Below are positions 11,095 through 21,589 of a stretch of DNA of 64,000 bases, one piece after another; positions within the stretch are counted from its first letter, which is position 1, and every line of letters starts with the position of its first letter. Origin of the DNA: Symbiodinium natans. Its lineage: Eukaryota > Sar > Dinophyceae > Suessiales > Symbiodiniaceae. The DNA is taken from contig CAJNDS010001013.1 in assembly GCA_905221605.1 (NCBI GenBank), positions 126,001 through 190,000 of the forward strand, read 5' to 3'. Made by a program: the position numbers and the translations under genes. Below the pieces are notes generated by a model. That model worked only from the letters and a program-made list of their open reading frames with translations, had not been told where the DNA came from and made no database searches.

Positions 11095-12165
11095 CTTGTC
11101 TTTGGGATGCCTTGCCTGGCGCTGCGCCGGCGCACCGCAAAGTAGACCGCAGTTAGTAGTGCCAGGGCCAGGAAGTACCTGCAAGCTCTTCCAAAAACTA
11201 CGGGCTGCCCTAAACCCTAAACCCTAAACCCTAAACCCTAAACCCTAAACCCTAAACCCTAAACCCAACAGCCCTATGATCCCAATCGCCTCAGTTGGGA
11301 TGTTCCCGCTTATACTAGCAGTCCATACTAGGGAGTATAGTAGTGGGTACGAAAAGTAATCCCTATTAAGGACTGAACATCCCAAGTTTAGGGTTTATAG
11401 GGCTGAAGATCAGAGCCCAGCCCAGCGGTCAAATGCTTAGGCAGAGGGGTTTAGGGTTTAGGGTTTAGGGTTTAGGGTTTAGGGTTTATGGGCGTAAAGG
11501 ATGAGACAGCTGCCAAGATGCAGCAGCCAGCCCAGCGCGAGCCACTCGAGAAGGATGCTCCTGACGTCTTCAAGCCTACACCCTACGTTAAGGGCTTAGG
11601 GTTTAGGCTTTAGGCTTTAGGGTTTAGGCCACTGCAGCTGCCCAATGGACCCGCTTAAGGACCACTTCACAACCACGCAGCTTTCTCGGAAATGCCTCTC
11701 TACAGCAGACGTCTCCCGCTTCAATGGGCAGTTCTCGGTGGCATTATATGGTTCCTGCTTGGACCCTGAAAACCCTAGACCCGAACCCTAAACCCTAAAC
11801 CCTAAACCCTAATCCCTAAACCCTAAACCTTAAACCCTAAACCCTGACTGTAACGCTGCGCTTTCAATAATCGAAATGGCTTGGCTCCCGAAGTTCCAAA
11901 CGCCTGAATCGTGTCAAATCAGGTCTGACAGCCTCCCCCCCCCCCCCCCCAGCGGCGAGAAATTAGGGTTTTCGGGTCTCAGCTAGGGTTTAGAGGGTTT
12001 GTTGGAACCTTAAGCGACAACAAAACCATACAGTAGGGATCTCCCTTAACCCCAAAACCCAAAACCCTAAAACCCTAAACCCTAAGCCCTAAACCCTACC
12101 TTTGGGCAGGGATGCGCGCTCCTCCACTCCAAGATGTTCGCGGAGGAAGCGTTTGCGTGGGCCAC
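11095..12165 (-). CDS. Unrecognised gene with hydrophobic segments, several exons
   Basis: Four GC-rich islands between telomere arrays read coherently on the minus strand. Exon 12100-12165: acceptor CAG|GT, content RKRFLREHLGVEERASLPK, donor GTAGGG inside a telomere repeat. Exon 11630-11765: acceptor TTTTCAG|G, content NATENCPLKRETSAVE..VVVKWSLSGSIGQLQ, GC donor. Exon from 11575 down to about 11500: LEDVRSILLEWLALGWLLHL. Island 11178 to about 11100: YFLALALLTAVYFAVRRRS, a likely membrane helix followed by arginines. Phases agree across the first three exons (1, then 1, then 2). I recognise no family. The opposite strand of these islands is also open, so the strand call rests on splice pattern and phase. 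Start and stop are not located. Confidence 0.45.
11211..11268 (-). repeat. Interstitial telomeric array, CCCTAAA on +
   Basis: Eight perfect units, immediately next to the exon-like island ending near 11178. Confidence 0.95.
11297..11390. mobile_element. Family F palindromic element
   Basis: GGGATGTTCCCGCTTATACT, GCAGTCC, GGGAGTATAGTA, then AATCCCTATTAAGGACTG and AACATCCCA. The ends are inverted GGGATGTTC/GAACATCCC. Confidence 0.8.
11448..11490 (+). repeat. Interstitial telomeric array, TTTAGGG on +
   Basis: Six perfect units directly beside an exon-like island. Confidence 0.95.
11776..12098. repeat. CCCTAAA arrays and poly-C tract
   Basis: CCCTAAA at 11776-11845 and 12052-12098 with a C-only run at 11934-11951 between. 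These occupy the predicted intron between exons 12100-12165 and 11630-11765. Confidence 0.85.
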
Positions 12166-12182
12166 CTGACACGGCTCCCTCG

Positions 12183-12243
12183 AGGTTTAGGGTTTAGGGT
12201 TTAGGGCTTAGGGCTTAGGGTTTAGGGTTTAGGGTTTAGGGTA
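12183..12243 (+). repeat. Interstitial telomeric array, TTTAGGG on +
   Basis: Eight or nine units, two of them CTTAGGG, abutting a family A element. Confidence 0.9.
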
Positions 12244-12413
12244 CTTGGAGGTTCATGGTACTTATTGGCTTAGGGCACTTAAGGGACCTGTAAGTGGGTT
12301 ATCTAGACCCAGGAGTAGCCTAGGAATACAAAGGGTATCAGGGAACCCCAACCCTAAAAAAGGAAATAAGGGCCTAGTCATCTGGTTAAAAAGTACCATG
12401 AACCTGCAAGTAC
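12242..12413. mobile_element. Family A element with a nested family B' element
   Basis: The outer arms are TACTTGGAGGTTCATGGTAC and GTACCATGAACCTGCAAGTA. Inside, 12303-12396 carries GACCCAGGAGTAGCCTAGG..AAAGGGTA and AAGGAAATAAGGGCCTAGT, the family that also forms RecQ intron 48894-49077. One element inserted into another. Confidence 0.75.
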
Positions 12414-12829
12414 CACTTCGCAGCTCTGACCTGCTAGTTGAAGGATACAATCCCCACGCAGACCGTCTACGTCCTTTGTGTGTTTCTCTCAACTCTGAGC
12501 ACCGAACCCCTGAAAATTAAACCCTACACGGTGCAAGATTTAGTGCTTAGAGTGTTTATAGACTTTCCCGGCATGCTTTACGGTTTCGAAGGTATAGGGT
12601 TCAAGGTGTAGCGTAAGGCCCAAACCCTAGATTCCTCGCTGAACGTGTTTGGGAAGATCTGGGCTGACAGGCACGAGGGCTTAGGGCTTAGGATTGTAGG
12701 GTTTGCTAAGCGGTCAGGGGGTTGAGGGTCGAAAGGTTTATAGGCTCTTAAGCTTTGAAGGCCTTTTAGGGGTTTTCATTGCTGGCGTAGCATTTGCCAA
12801 AGCCATGGACCCTCCAGAAGCGGGAGCGT

Positions 12830-12950
12830 GCCTCTGTTTTTCGCTGGAGGGGGGCGGGGGGGAGAGAAGGGAGCAGAGTGAGCGGGGTGAATGGGAGGGG
12901 GTGGGGAGGGGGGGGACGGGGAAGGGGGGAGGGTGGGGCATCTGTCATCT
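12830..12950. repeat. G-rich low-complexity tract
   Basis: A run of GGGGG/GAGAG sequence. The ORFs on both strands here are products of the low complexity. The surrounding 12.5-14.3 kb has scattered degenerate telomere units and no gene I can support. Confidence 0.7.
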
Positions 12951-14353
12951 TTTCTGTATCAAGGCTGGGGCTCAATTAGGATGCAAGGTAACAAAAAAGT
13001 ACCTGAAAATGCCTCAACAACATACGATTAAACCAGGGAAGATTCTATAGTCTGCGTAGAACCATGATAAACAGACTGCTATTGCGTTCCCTTGATGTTT
13101 TTTTAACAAAACACACGGAATTTATGAGGTTCAACCTGCAGATTCCTAATCAACTGGCCGATTAAGCTATCTTGGAAGCTTTGGGTCGCGCCTGATGACG
13201 CATGATGCTCATCTCACTGGCCTGCTGTGCGGGCGGTTCTCAAAGGCTCCCAACACCCAACCTCCCTCAAATCCGAAGGCCCTAAAAGGAGGGGTTTAGG
13301 GTTTAGGGTGCAGGGTTTACGGTTAGGAGGGGCCCACTAGTTGTGAGTAGATTTCTACAGCGCTGCAAGGTATTCATAGCTTTAAGCTATGAGTCCCCGA
13401 GCTTAGGGCTTAGGGCGGATAGGCATTACCTACGACCTTCATTGTACGTGGTTTTTTGGGGGTGACCAATTTTAGGGTTGGCATATGATTATGCCAACTC
13501 CAATAATGTACCCTTCCCCAATGAGAGCCTGGTAGGGCTTTTCAACCTTTGGGCTTTATGCTTATTAGGGTTAAGGTTTGGGGTTGAGGGTTGGGTTTCA
13601 AGGCTTTGGGGCGTAGGCGAGCTGGGGCGATTTTCAGGCTTTTAGATCCGGAGGTTTGAGGGGCTCAGGGGGTGTAGGGTTTTCGGGTTGAGGGGTCCAG
13701 GGTTCGGGGTTGACGAGCTTTAAGGGGTTTGGGGTTTGAGGTCAGGCGCACAAAGCCTGAGAAATGCTATAGAACAGCCGCCATTTTGCTGAAGAACGCG
13801 GGGTACTGGGTGGGTGTAAATTGGCAGGTACAGGCACCCCTTCCTAGCACTACGAGGAAGGCAGGCGCGTCAAGTATGTATGCGGCGAGGCAATGTACTT
13901 AGACACCCCTGGTTTGCAAAACCCAAGTTGGCACCATGCGTGTGTGCGGCGGCCCATGCAGGCATGTTTTGTAGGGTGTGAAAGTGCAAGAACGCCCTAA
14001 ACCCTTAACCCTAAACCCTGTAAAGTTTAGCCTTGAAAATTTGACTCCATGGAAGACCAGGGCCCTATACCCCGTATCGAAGACATTGCTCGGGACAGTC
14101 GTCCCCTTAACTCTACACCCTTCAGCCCCAAGTGGAAGGCGTGGGGCTTATAGGGTTTAGGGTTGAAGGTGTAGGGTTTAGGGTGTAAGGTGTAGGGCTA
14201 GGGACTTTGAGGTTTACCTGAAGCCTATAAACCCAAACCCGGAACCTTGAAACGCACATGCCGGCGCGGCCTGCCATCAGGTAAAACGTTGACGAGTGCA
14301 TTAATCAAACCTCGGAACGGGGACTGCTTGGAAGCCCATTTGACTTAGTAAGT

Positions 14354-14450
14354 AGGGTTTAGGGTTTAGGGTTTAGGGTTTAGGGTTTAGGGTTTAGGGT
14401 TTAGGGTTTAGGGTTTAGGGTTTAGGGTTTAGGGTTTAGGGTTTAGGGTA
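14354..14450 (+). repeat. Interstitial telomeric array, TTTAGGG on +
   Basis: About 14 perfect units, flanked by TAGTAAGTAGGG on the left and by AACCCTACTTGCTGAG on the right, its inverted complement. Confidence 0.97.
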
Positions 14451-14623
14451 ACCCTACTTGCTGAGTCGAAAGGGCCTCCCTGTGACTTGCGAGTTAGTAG
14501 GGGTGGGAGTTAGGGTTTGGGGTTTCGGGCCTAGTTCGGGGACCTTCTGTCCACCCCTTTAAGGGACGATGTTGGGACCCGAATCCCCAGATTCTTCCTA
14601 CCGCGAACCAGTCAGCTGATTTG

Positions 14624-14670
14624 TTTAGGGTTTAGGGTTTAGGGTTTAGGGTTTAGGGTTTTCTACAGGT
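14624..14670 (+). repeat. Interstitial telomeric array, TTTAGGG on +
   Basis: Six perfect units. The interval 14670-15170 holds chance ORFs only. Confidence 0.93.
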
Positions 14671-15307
14671 CTATGGGCCCTAATCCCTATATGACCCCAC
14701 AGAAACTTCATGCTTATAGGGCTCCCAAACTTGTGCTGTAGATTTTTCTCTCGCGGCTTAGGGGTTTGCATGATTAGGGTTTCAGAGTTTTAGGGTTTAG
14801 GGTTCTGGGTTGGGGCAGGCTTGCATGTGAACATGCCATAGCTGCGGCCATATCCGTACAGGGGCGATGAAAGCGCCAAACGGGGTCGAGGTGAGCGCTT
14901 AGGGCTCGAAAGAGTGAAGTTTCGGGTCTAGGAAACTAAGGTTTCGGGTTGCGAGTACAGCTAGTTTGAAGACTTGGGGCTTGAAGGTTTCGGGTCTTAG
15001 GTAGGGACTATGGGTCTGCGTTGCACAACTAAGGAGGATCCAATTGCTCCGTTGCGTATGTGCTGATGGCACGAAGTAGGACATGTGAGCCTGGGAACGT
15101 GTTGTGTCTACGGAGTCTACCATCGCTAGACACCTCCCTTCCGCTTGAACCCCAAACCCAAAGCCTACATGCTGAAGACTAAATCCTAAACTCTAAACCC
15201 TAAACTCTAACCCTTAAGCTCTGAAAACCTGCATGCTGTACCCTAAACCCGAAAACCCCTAAACCCTAAAAACCTAAAACCCTAAACCCTAAAACCCTAA
15301 ATGCTCC

Positions 15308-15383
15308 ACGGGCCAATAAAGCCAAGGTTTCGAGCCTCGAGCTCCTGCATGAACTGAGCAGCCCGGGCAGTTTCTCAGCTGCT
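15308..15383 (-). CDS. Exon-like island
   Basis: On the minus strand the island reads TARAAQFMQELEARNLGFIG between telomere arrays. Acceptor and donor are not clear and another minus frame is also open. No family recognised. Confidence 0.25.
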
Positions 15384-15439
15384 GCATCATTCTGCACTTG
15401 GCTGTTTAGGGTTTAGGGTTTAGGGTTTAGGGTTTTTGC

Positions 15440-15582
15440 TGTGCCCAAGCGAAGAAGGGTAATCTTGGGGATCTGACCATAGCTGCGATATGAAGCAGCA
15501 ACCAGGGCAGACTGTTCTGCACAGCGGCCATTGATCCTTTTGCCCACTTCGGCATCTTGATTCCGTAAGCCTGCTGGTCCTC
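15440..15582 (-). CDS. Exon-like island with hydrophobic stretch
   Basis: The minus strand reads from acceptor GGAG|GAG at 15582: EDQQAYGIKMPKWAKGSM, then AAVQNSLPWLLLHIAAMVRS. The hydrophobic part could be a membrane segment or buried helix. A CTATG|GTCAG donor is possible. It has no ATG of its own in this frame. A different frame also shows an ORF, which I take as a shadow. No family recognised. Confidence 0.4.
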
Positions 15583-15833
15583 CTCCGTGCCCAAGAGCGA
15601 AGCTGAAGCATCTTCTTTTCTTTCGCTTTTTGCTTGTGGGTCCAGGTTTCGGGATTGATGGGGCTTATAAGACTTAAAGGAATACGGGTTCAGGATTTTG
15701 AGGTTTAGGGTTTAAGGGTTCTAGGGCTTTAGGGTTTGGGGCTTAGGGCTTAGGACCGGGTTCATAGCGGCGCCGATTTTGGTGTCGGGCTGAGTGTTCT
15801 GGGGTTTAAGGCTCAAGGTTTCTGGCTCGCTAA

Positions 15834-15994
15834 CCTAAACCCTAAACCCGAAACCCTAAACCCTAAGCCCGAAACCCTAAACCCTAAACCCGAAACCCGA
15901 AACCCTAAACCCTAAGCCCGAAACCCTAAACCGTAAACCCTAAACCCGAAACCCTAAACCCTAAACCCCAAACCCTAAACCCCAAACCCTAAAC
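15834..15994 (-). repeat. Degenerate telomeric array with CCCGAAA variants
   Basis: About 22 units alternating CCCTAAA, CCCGAAA and CCCCAAA. Point variants are distributed as if short blocks had been re-copied. Confidence 0.9.
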
Positions 15995-16079
15995 CAAGCC
16001 AAGGAGCAACGAAAGAGCCGGCCAGGGGCAGCACTCACAGTGCTGAGAGCTCCCGTGCCCAAGCTGCGGGATGGGTCCA

Positions 16080-16378
16080 GGGGTTCAGGGGTTCAGGGTT
16101 CAGGGGGTTTAGGGACTTTAGGGAGTTTAGGGAGTTTAGGGAGTTTAGGGAGTTTAGGGTTCAGGGTTTAGGGAGTTTAGGGTTCAGCGTTCAGGGCTTA
16201 GGGTTCAGGGTTTCGGGTTCATTGGTCAGACCAAAAGCATGCAAAGATGGGGGGGGGGGGGTGCGAGAGAGACGTAGCAGCAACCACGTTTCACTAACTG
16301 ACGATAGAGTAACAAGAAACTGCCAGTCTTGTAACCCAAACCCTAAACCCTAAACCCTAAACCCTAAACCCTAAAACC
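16080..16378. repeat. Degenerate telomere repeats and poly-G
   Basis: 16080-16222 has GGGAGTTTA and GGGTTCA variants, 16246-16261 is a poly-G run, and 16335-16378 is a clean CCCTAAA array. Confidence 0.85.
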
Positions 16379-16547
16379 CGTAAAATGGGTTGTACGCTTT
16401 AGGCTCCCTATCCTATGACGGCTGAGAAGGTGAGCGTCACATCAGCGATTTCTCTCTGAAGGCTTCGCCACGTAGAAGCACGAGGCGAGCTTGGAGCACT
16501 TTGGCCCCTAGCCCGCCAGACATGCACTCAGGGGGGTACGGCCCGGT

Positions 16548-16608
16548 GTATGTATATGTGTATCATGCGCATATTGTATGTGTATGTGTATATATACATA
16601 TATACATG

Positions 16609-16654
<46 letters not shown>

Positions 16655-16736
16655 CATATATACATATATGTATGTATATATTATGTATATACACAATTAC
16701 ATATATACAAAAACATATATATATATATATATATGC
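16548..16736. repeat. TATA/TATG/CATA microsatellite
   Basis: Almost 190 bp of TATATA, TACATA and TGTATG. The several I/Y-rich ORFs over it are artefacts. Confidence 0.95.
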
Positions 16737-17319
16737 ATGCTTAGGTTTCTATTTGCGTCCGGTAGCCTATCCTGACTGGGATCTGTAAAGAGGAAACCCT
16801 AGACAATTCAAAGAACAGACCCCGCTTGGCTTCTGCCTTGAAGCCGTGAAACACGAGAGATGCTTGGCCGAGAAACATCGTTGAAATCATGTTGAGGCGG
16901 TTCCCGAGGTTTGGGTGGTTGAGGGTTTGTCTTGTTGTTTAGGTCCCTGCAACCCCTCAGCCCCAATAAAAACCCAAACCCCGAAACACAGAACCCACAC
17001 CCTAAACCCTAAACCCTAAATCCGAAGCCTTCGGTCCTAGAAACCCAGACTCTTATAGGCCCACTGCATGTCTTCTCTCTAATCACAAGAGTTTAGGGTT
17101 AAGGGCTTTTCACAAGGGTTTAGGGTTTAGGGTTTATGGTGCTTCCTAACACAAACTCGCAAGAAAAGCCCCCGAAACTAAGGATCCGTAACCGACCACC
17201 CAGCTTGGCCGGTGACCAAACATTAAAGAGTGTTTCAACACGAACCTCTACCCTTGGGGAAGCAATGCCACTAATGGACCTTCTTGCCTTTTTAAGGTTT
17301 GGTGTTGTCAGATTTGTGG

Positions 17320-17480
17320 GTTTCCGAAAATAGGGGTACCTTTTTGGGGGCTTCTACAATAAGGATTATCCTATTTTGGGGTATTGTATATTCGCGGTAC
17401 CCCTATTCGGGAAATACCCATTTTGGGTTTAGGGTTAAATTTGAAGGTTTCGGGATTTTGGATGATTATCGCGCTCCCGC
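17320..17480. repeat. Diverged palindromic element near GGTACC cores
   Basis: TTTCCGAAAATAGGGGTACC on the left and GGTACCCCTATTCGGGAAA on the right are inverted copies about 80 bp apart. A related copy lies at 26520-26615. ORFs across it are probably chance. Confidence 0.6.
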
Positions 17481-17757
17481 CATATGGGTACATGGGGCTG
17501 TCAAAGATTGGGATAGCCTTACGGATACTTCTGCAATACAAAAGGCTACTTTTATATCATTCCCCAAGTTTATCCCAATAGAACAAGCCCCAAATTGGGT
17601 TTTGAGCCTGGGGTTCAGGGTTTTGCCTATGTCGCACTGTGCACACATTGAGGGAAGCACGCCTAGTAAGCTACCCTAAACCGTAAACCCTAAACCCTAA
17701 ACCCACACCCTAAACCTTAAGCGCTCCTGACCCACCCTAAACTCCAAGCGCTCATGA

Positions 17758-17842
17758 CCCTAAACCCTAAACCCTAAACCCTAAACCCTAAACCCTAAAC
17801 CCTAAACCCTATAAACCCTAAACCCTAAACCCTAAACCCCCT
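17758..17842 (-). repeat. Interstitial telomeric array, CCCTAAA on +
   Basis: About twelve units with one CCCTATAAA. A smaller array lies at 17674-17712. Confidence 0.95.
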
Positions 17843-18159
17843 GAATCCCAAACCTGGACATCGGAAGCTTTGAACTCGCGGTTTCCGCGCGCTACAGCAA
17901 AGTAGCCTTGGCCTCCTAGCCGGAGATCCAAATACCCTTTAACTAAGGGTTTAGGGTTTAGGGCTTAGAGGGCTTGAGGGTTTGAAGCGCATACCAGGGC
18001 CACGATGTTTTGGGTGTGAAATCTCATCGCTTCGCCCCCAAGCCCTGAACCCAAAATAGCCTCTGCCACGGTATTTTGTAGAAGACTCATGGGTAGTTCT
18101 CTAAATTAGGGTCACTTTTTTGGGGGGTGCGTTTTAAAGGGTGCCGCCTAAGAATAGGT

Positions 18160-18474
18160 ACCCTAAACCCTAAACCCTCAAGCCTCAACCCTAAACCCTA
18201 AACCCTGAACCCTAAACCCTAAACCCTAAACCCTCAACCCCAGACCCTAAACCCTGAACCCTAAACCCTAAACCTAAACCCTGAACCCTAAACCCTAAAC
18301 CCTGAACCCTAAACCCTAAACCCTAAACCCTAAACCCTCAACCCCAAACCCTAAACCCTGAACCCTAAACCCTAAACCCTAAACCCTCCAGCCTCAACCC
18401 TGAACCCTAAACCCTGAACCCTAAACCCTAAACCCTAAACCCTCAACCCCAAACCCTAAACCCTAAACCCAGGA
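18160..18474 (-). repeat. Long telomeric array with higher-order pattern
   Basis: About 315 bp of CCCTAAA interspersed with CCCTGAA and CCCTCAA(CCCC) at semi-regular spacing, so the repeated unit is several heptamers long. This indicates local duplication rather than telomerase addition. Confidence 0.93.
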
Positions 18475-18539
18475 GGCCAAGCCAGCTGCCAAAAGTAGGG
18501 ACCGAAGGGTCCAGCATTTTAGGCATACCTAGAGTAAAC

Positions 18540-18602
18540 CCTTAGGGTTTAGGGTTTAGGGTTTAGGGTTCAGGGTTTAGGGTTTAGGGTTTAGGGTTTA
18601 GT
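18540..18602 (+). repeat. Interstitial telomeric array, TTTAGGG on +
   Basis: Eight or nine units facing the array at 18160-18474 across about 65 bp. Confidence 0.93.
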
Positions 18603-18807
18603 TTCTTCTAACACCTCAACTAAACCCTAAACCCTAGACCTAAGCACCAAAACTAAATGTCAACAAGAAACATGAAATTTCACTTTCCCTCCAACCTCTT
18701 CTTCTGCTCAAGGAAGACCATCAGAAGCTGTCGAGCTTCCCTGAGACTCACAAAGACAATGGCTGCGTTGGCTGGGGGGTTCCCGGCTCGAGGTTCACAG
18801 AGGCCTT

Positions 18808-18920
18808 ACTAGCCCAGTAACCATCTTACAATAAGGGTACCCTCTTTTGGGCATTTTTTACTATATAAGGGAGCACAGAACCAAAAAGGGGGTAAAGGGT
18901 ACCACCGGGCCACCAAGGGG
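18808..18920. mobile_element. Family B palindromic element
   Basis: Left TAGCCCAGTAACCATCTTAC, AATAAGGGTACC; right GGTAAAGGGTACCACCGGGC. Confidence 0.75.
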
Positions 18921-19019
18921 CTCAGGGGAAGCTGTTTAGGGTTTAGGGTGTCGGGTTCTGGCTTCATGGTGTAGGTTTAGGGTTGCTGCGTTGGCGTGGC
19001 TCCCAACAAGTTGCCAGGG

Positions 19020-20620
19020 AAGGAGGGTGAACCCTCGGCAGCCAACGCATGATTTCTTCAAACATGAGAACCCGAAACCCTAAACCCTGCCTGGGTCCTG
19101 TTCGGCGTGGGCGTTCCTTTCCCCTGTCTCTAGGGGGCTGTATCTTGGTGAGTAGGTCTTCCTTTAAACAGGGGAGGTGCAGTGCAGCTTATTTCCTTAG
19201 GTTGAAAATATCTTTTGATGATCGGTATACGGCTGCTCTGGCTACTATCTACAAAAACCTATGAGTCTGTCCCAAACCCCAAAAGACCCTACAACGCATA
19301 GAGCCTTCTCGCCCCAACTGCCCTCAAGCCTTTCGAACAAGACGAACCCCAAAGCTCCTCCTAAACCGTAACCCAAGGGTTTATGGTTTGGCGCTCAGGG
19401 ATTGGGGTTTAGAGTGCAGTGTCTCTGCAGGAAACCGACACCTGGGATCAGCTACTACTAGTAATGACTTGTTTTGTTTCACCACCTGCCGAAGGTTTGC
19501 CAGATTCTCGGAAAGTATGGTACGCTCTGCCTTGCTCTCGTGACAACCAGAATTGACCGTCGCTTCTCGCCGCCCTTTCTGTTGCTGGTAGCTGAATACG
19601 AAAGCAAAGTCCGAAGATCGAGCTTGAACTCTTGATTTCCAGTAGAAATCGTGATTAGGTTCAGCTGATTGATTGGCTCGGCATCGTGGCTGATGCTTTG
19701 ACCACAAATCCCTGAGTCAAACCTCATGTTGCCACATTCATTGCGCCGTGTGGCGCATGAGCCACCGAGGATCCCATTGCTCCAGTCTGGTACTAAACTA
19801 CAGTTGCGCCCTCAACCCTAAATTCTGAACCCTAAACCGCGTGTTGTCCTACTTCGCACTCCTGAGGCCCAGCTGCGTCCTGACGGACCGCAAAGGGTCA
19901 TATTAAAGAGTATCAACACAACGATTTGGGGTACCTAAGGGGACAGAGAGTAGAATGGCATGGACTTGGGGTATTTGGGGGGGGCGTATAGCCGTTAATC
20001 TCTTAATCCTACAAACCTTCAACCCCGAAACCCCTGAACCCTTAGACCCTGAACCGGTGGCAATGCCAAGCGACATGTTGGACACGTCCACGTCGCCGAC
20101 AGCGTGAATCGCCCATCCGACCTCGGCGGCTGCGTTGGCTAAGGTTTAGGGGTCTAGAAGGTTTATAGGGTTTAGGGTATACGTATTTGTAAACCCTAAA
20201 CCATAAATCCATAAACCCCACAAAACAAAACCTTGTGCCGGGTATAAGGTTTAGTTATGGGGTTGATGGGGTTTAGGGTTTAGGGTTTGGTCTTAAGCTT
20301 TGGGCTCTGAAGCCTAAGCCTTACTATATCTTGCTATCTGAAGGTTGGCTCAAGGACTTATAGGCCCACGACGGATTCCAGATTTCCAGCTAAACCCTAA
20401 ACCCTATGAGCAAAGCCCATAATGCCCCCAACTATGATTTTTTCCTCCCGTTTCCCCTAAACCCCCCACCACTAAACCCCATGATTCCCGACTTGCCATC
20501 GCCTCCACGCCCAAATCCTCAGCATGACTTCCCGGACGTACGTTCCTGCCCGGGCTTCATGCACAGGGTTTAGGGCTTTCTCGCTCACAAACGCAGGGTT
20601 TTAGCGCTTCTCACGCACGG
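19020..20620. other. Mostly unique sequence, no gene supported
   Basis: Minus-strand ORFs 19381-19707 and 19479-19727 overlap in different frames. The first contains SDFAFVFSYQQQKGRREATV, which reads like protein, but no splice signals or family support it. Short telomeric fragments lie near 20170, 20270 and 20395. Confidence 0.3.
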
Positions 20621-20624
20621 CGTA

Positions 20625-20700
20625 AACCCTAAACCCTAAACCCTAAACCCTAAACCCTAAACCCTAAACCCTAAACCCTAAACCCTAAACCCTAAACCGC
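20625..20700 (-). repeat. Interstitial telomeric array, CCCTAAA on +
   Basis: Ten or eleven perfect units. Confidence 0.96.
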
Positions 20701-21109
20701 CTAAGCCCCTGTGGTTAAAGGGTTTAGGCCTCAGGCTTTAGGTGAAGGATGGACTCTACTTTGGGTTTTTGGGGCCCAAGGATTGTAATTAACTAGGGTT
20801 TAGGGTTCAGGGTTTAAGGATTGTCTTAGAGTGGGTCTTCTGGTTTTGCTACTGGTAGGGCTTAAGGATTAAGGATTTGGGCTCTAATTAGGGTTTTAGG
20901 TTTATGGGCTCAGGAACTAGAACTTCTTTCTGGGTAGAGTGCTATAGGTCTTCCCTTGTAGGGTCACTGTCTTAGAGCAAGGTTGCTTCAGCACACCAGT
21001 CGGAGCTTTGGGATTGTGGGGCGGGGAGGGGGGGAAAATTGGTCGTTGAATGCGGGGTGTGAGAATTGGCAGGCGCAAGCTGCACGCTGCCCTGAACCCG
21101 ATACACCCT

Positions 21110-21345
21110 GACCCTAAACCCTAAACCATAAACCCCAAACCCTAAACCCTTAACTAAACCCCAAGCCCGAAACCCGAAACCCTAAACCCTAAACCCGAAA
21201 CCCTAAACCATAAACCCTAAACCTAAACCGTCCCTAAGTACCCCCAGCCCTCCAGCCCGAGGGTTTAGGTTTAGGATTCAGGGTTTAGGGTTTAGGATTT
21301 GGGGCTTAGGGTTCAGGATACAGGTTTAGGGTCTAGGGTTGAGGA
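21110..21345. repeat. Opposed degenerate telomeric arrays
   Basis: CCCTAAA/CCCGAAA at 21110-21232 is followed by TTTAGGG/TTCAGGG variants at 21258-21345, so the two arrays face each other with about 25 bp between. Confidence 0.88.
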
Positions 21346-21517
21346 TTAAGGCTTCGGGTTGGATTTAGGGCCTTTAACTTTTTTTTTGGTGTTGAGGATC
21401 AGCCAAAGAGGGGGGGGGGGTTGTTAGGGCTAGAGGGTTTAACCAACCCGATAGAATTTGGGGTATGTTGTTGCTCCTTTCAATGCGGCGTACGGGCTCA
21501 GGGATTTCTTCCTAAAC

Positions 21518-21572
21518 CCTAAATTCCCTAAACCCTAAACCCTAAACCCTAAACCCTAAACCCTAAACCCTG
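21518..21572 (-). repeat. Interstitial telomeric array, CCCTAAA on +
   Basis: Seven units immediately 3' of the exon at 21590-21649 on the minus strand. Confidence 0.93.
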
Positions 21573-21589
21573 TATGGTCCCGGCCTCAC

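Noticed and set aside
12110-12169. Plus-strand terminal exon GCALLHSKMFAEEAFAWAT
   Set aside because: The minus strand of the same island has an AG|G acceptor, a GTAGGG donor and a phase that matches the next exon, so the plus reading is more likely a shadow.
16501-16788. Ile/Tyr-rich ORFs
   Set aside because: Translation of a TA-rich microsatellite.
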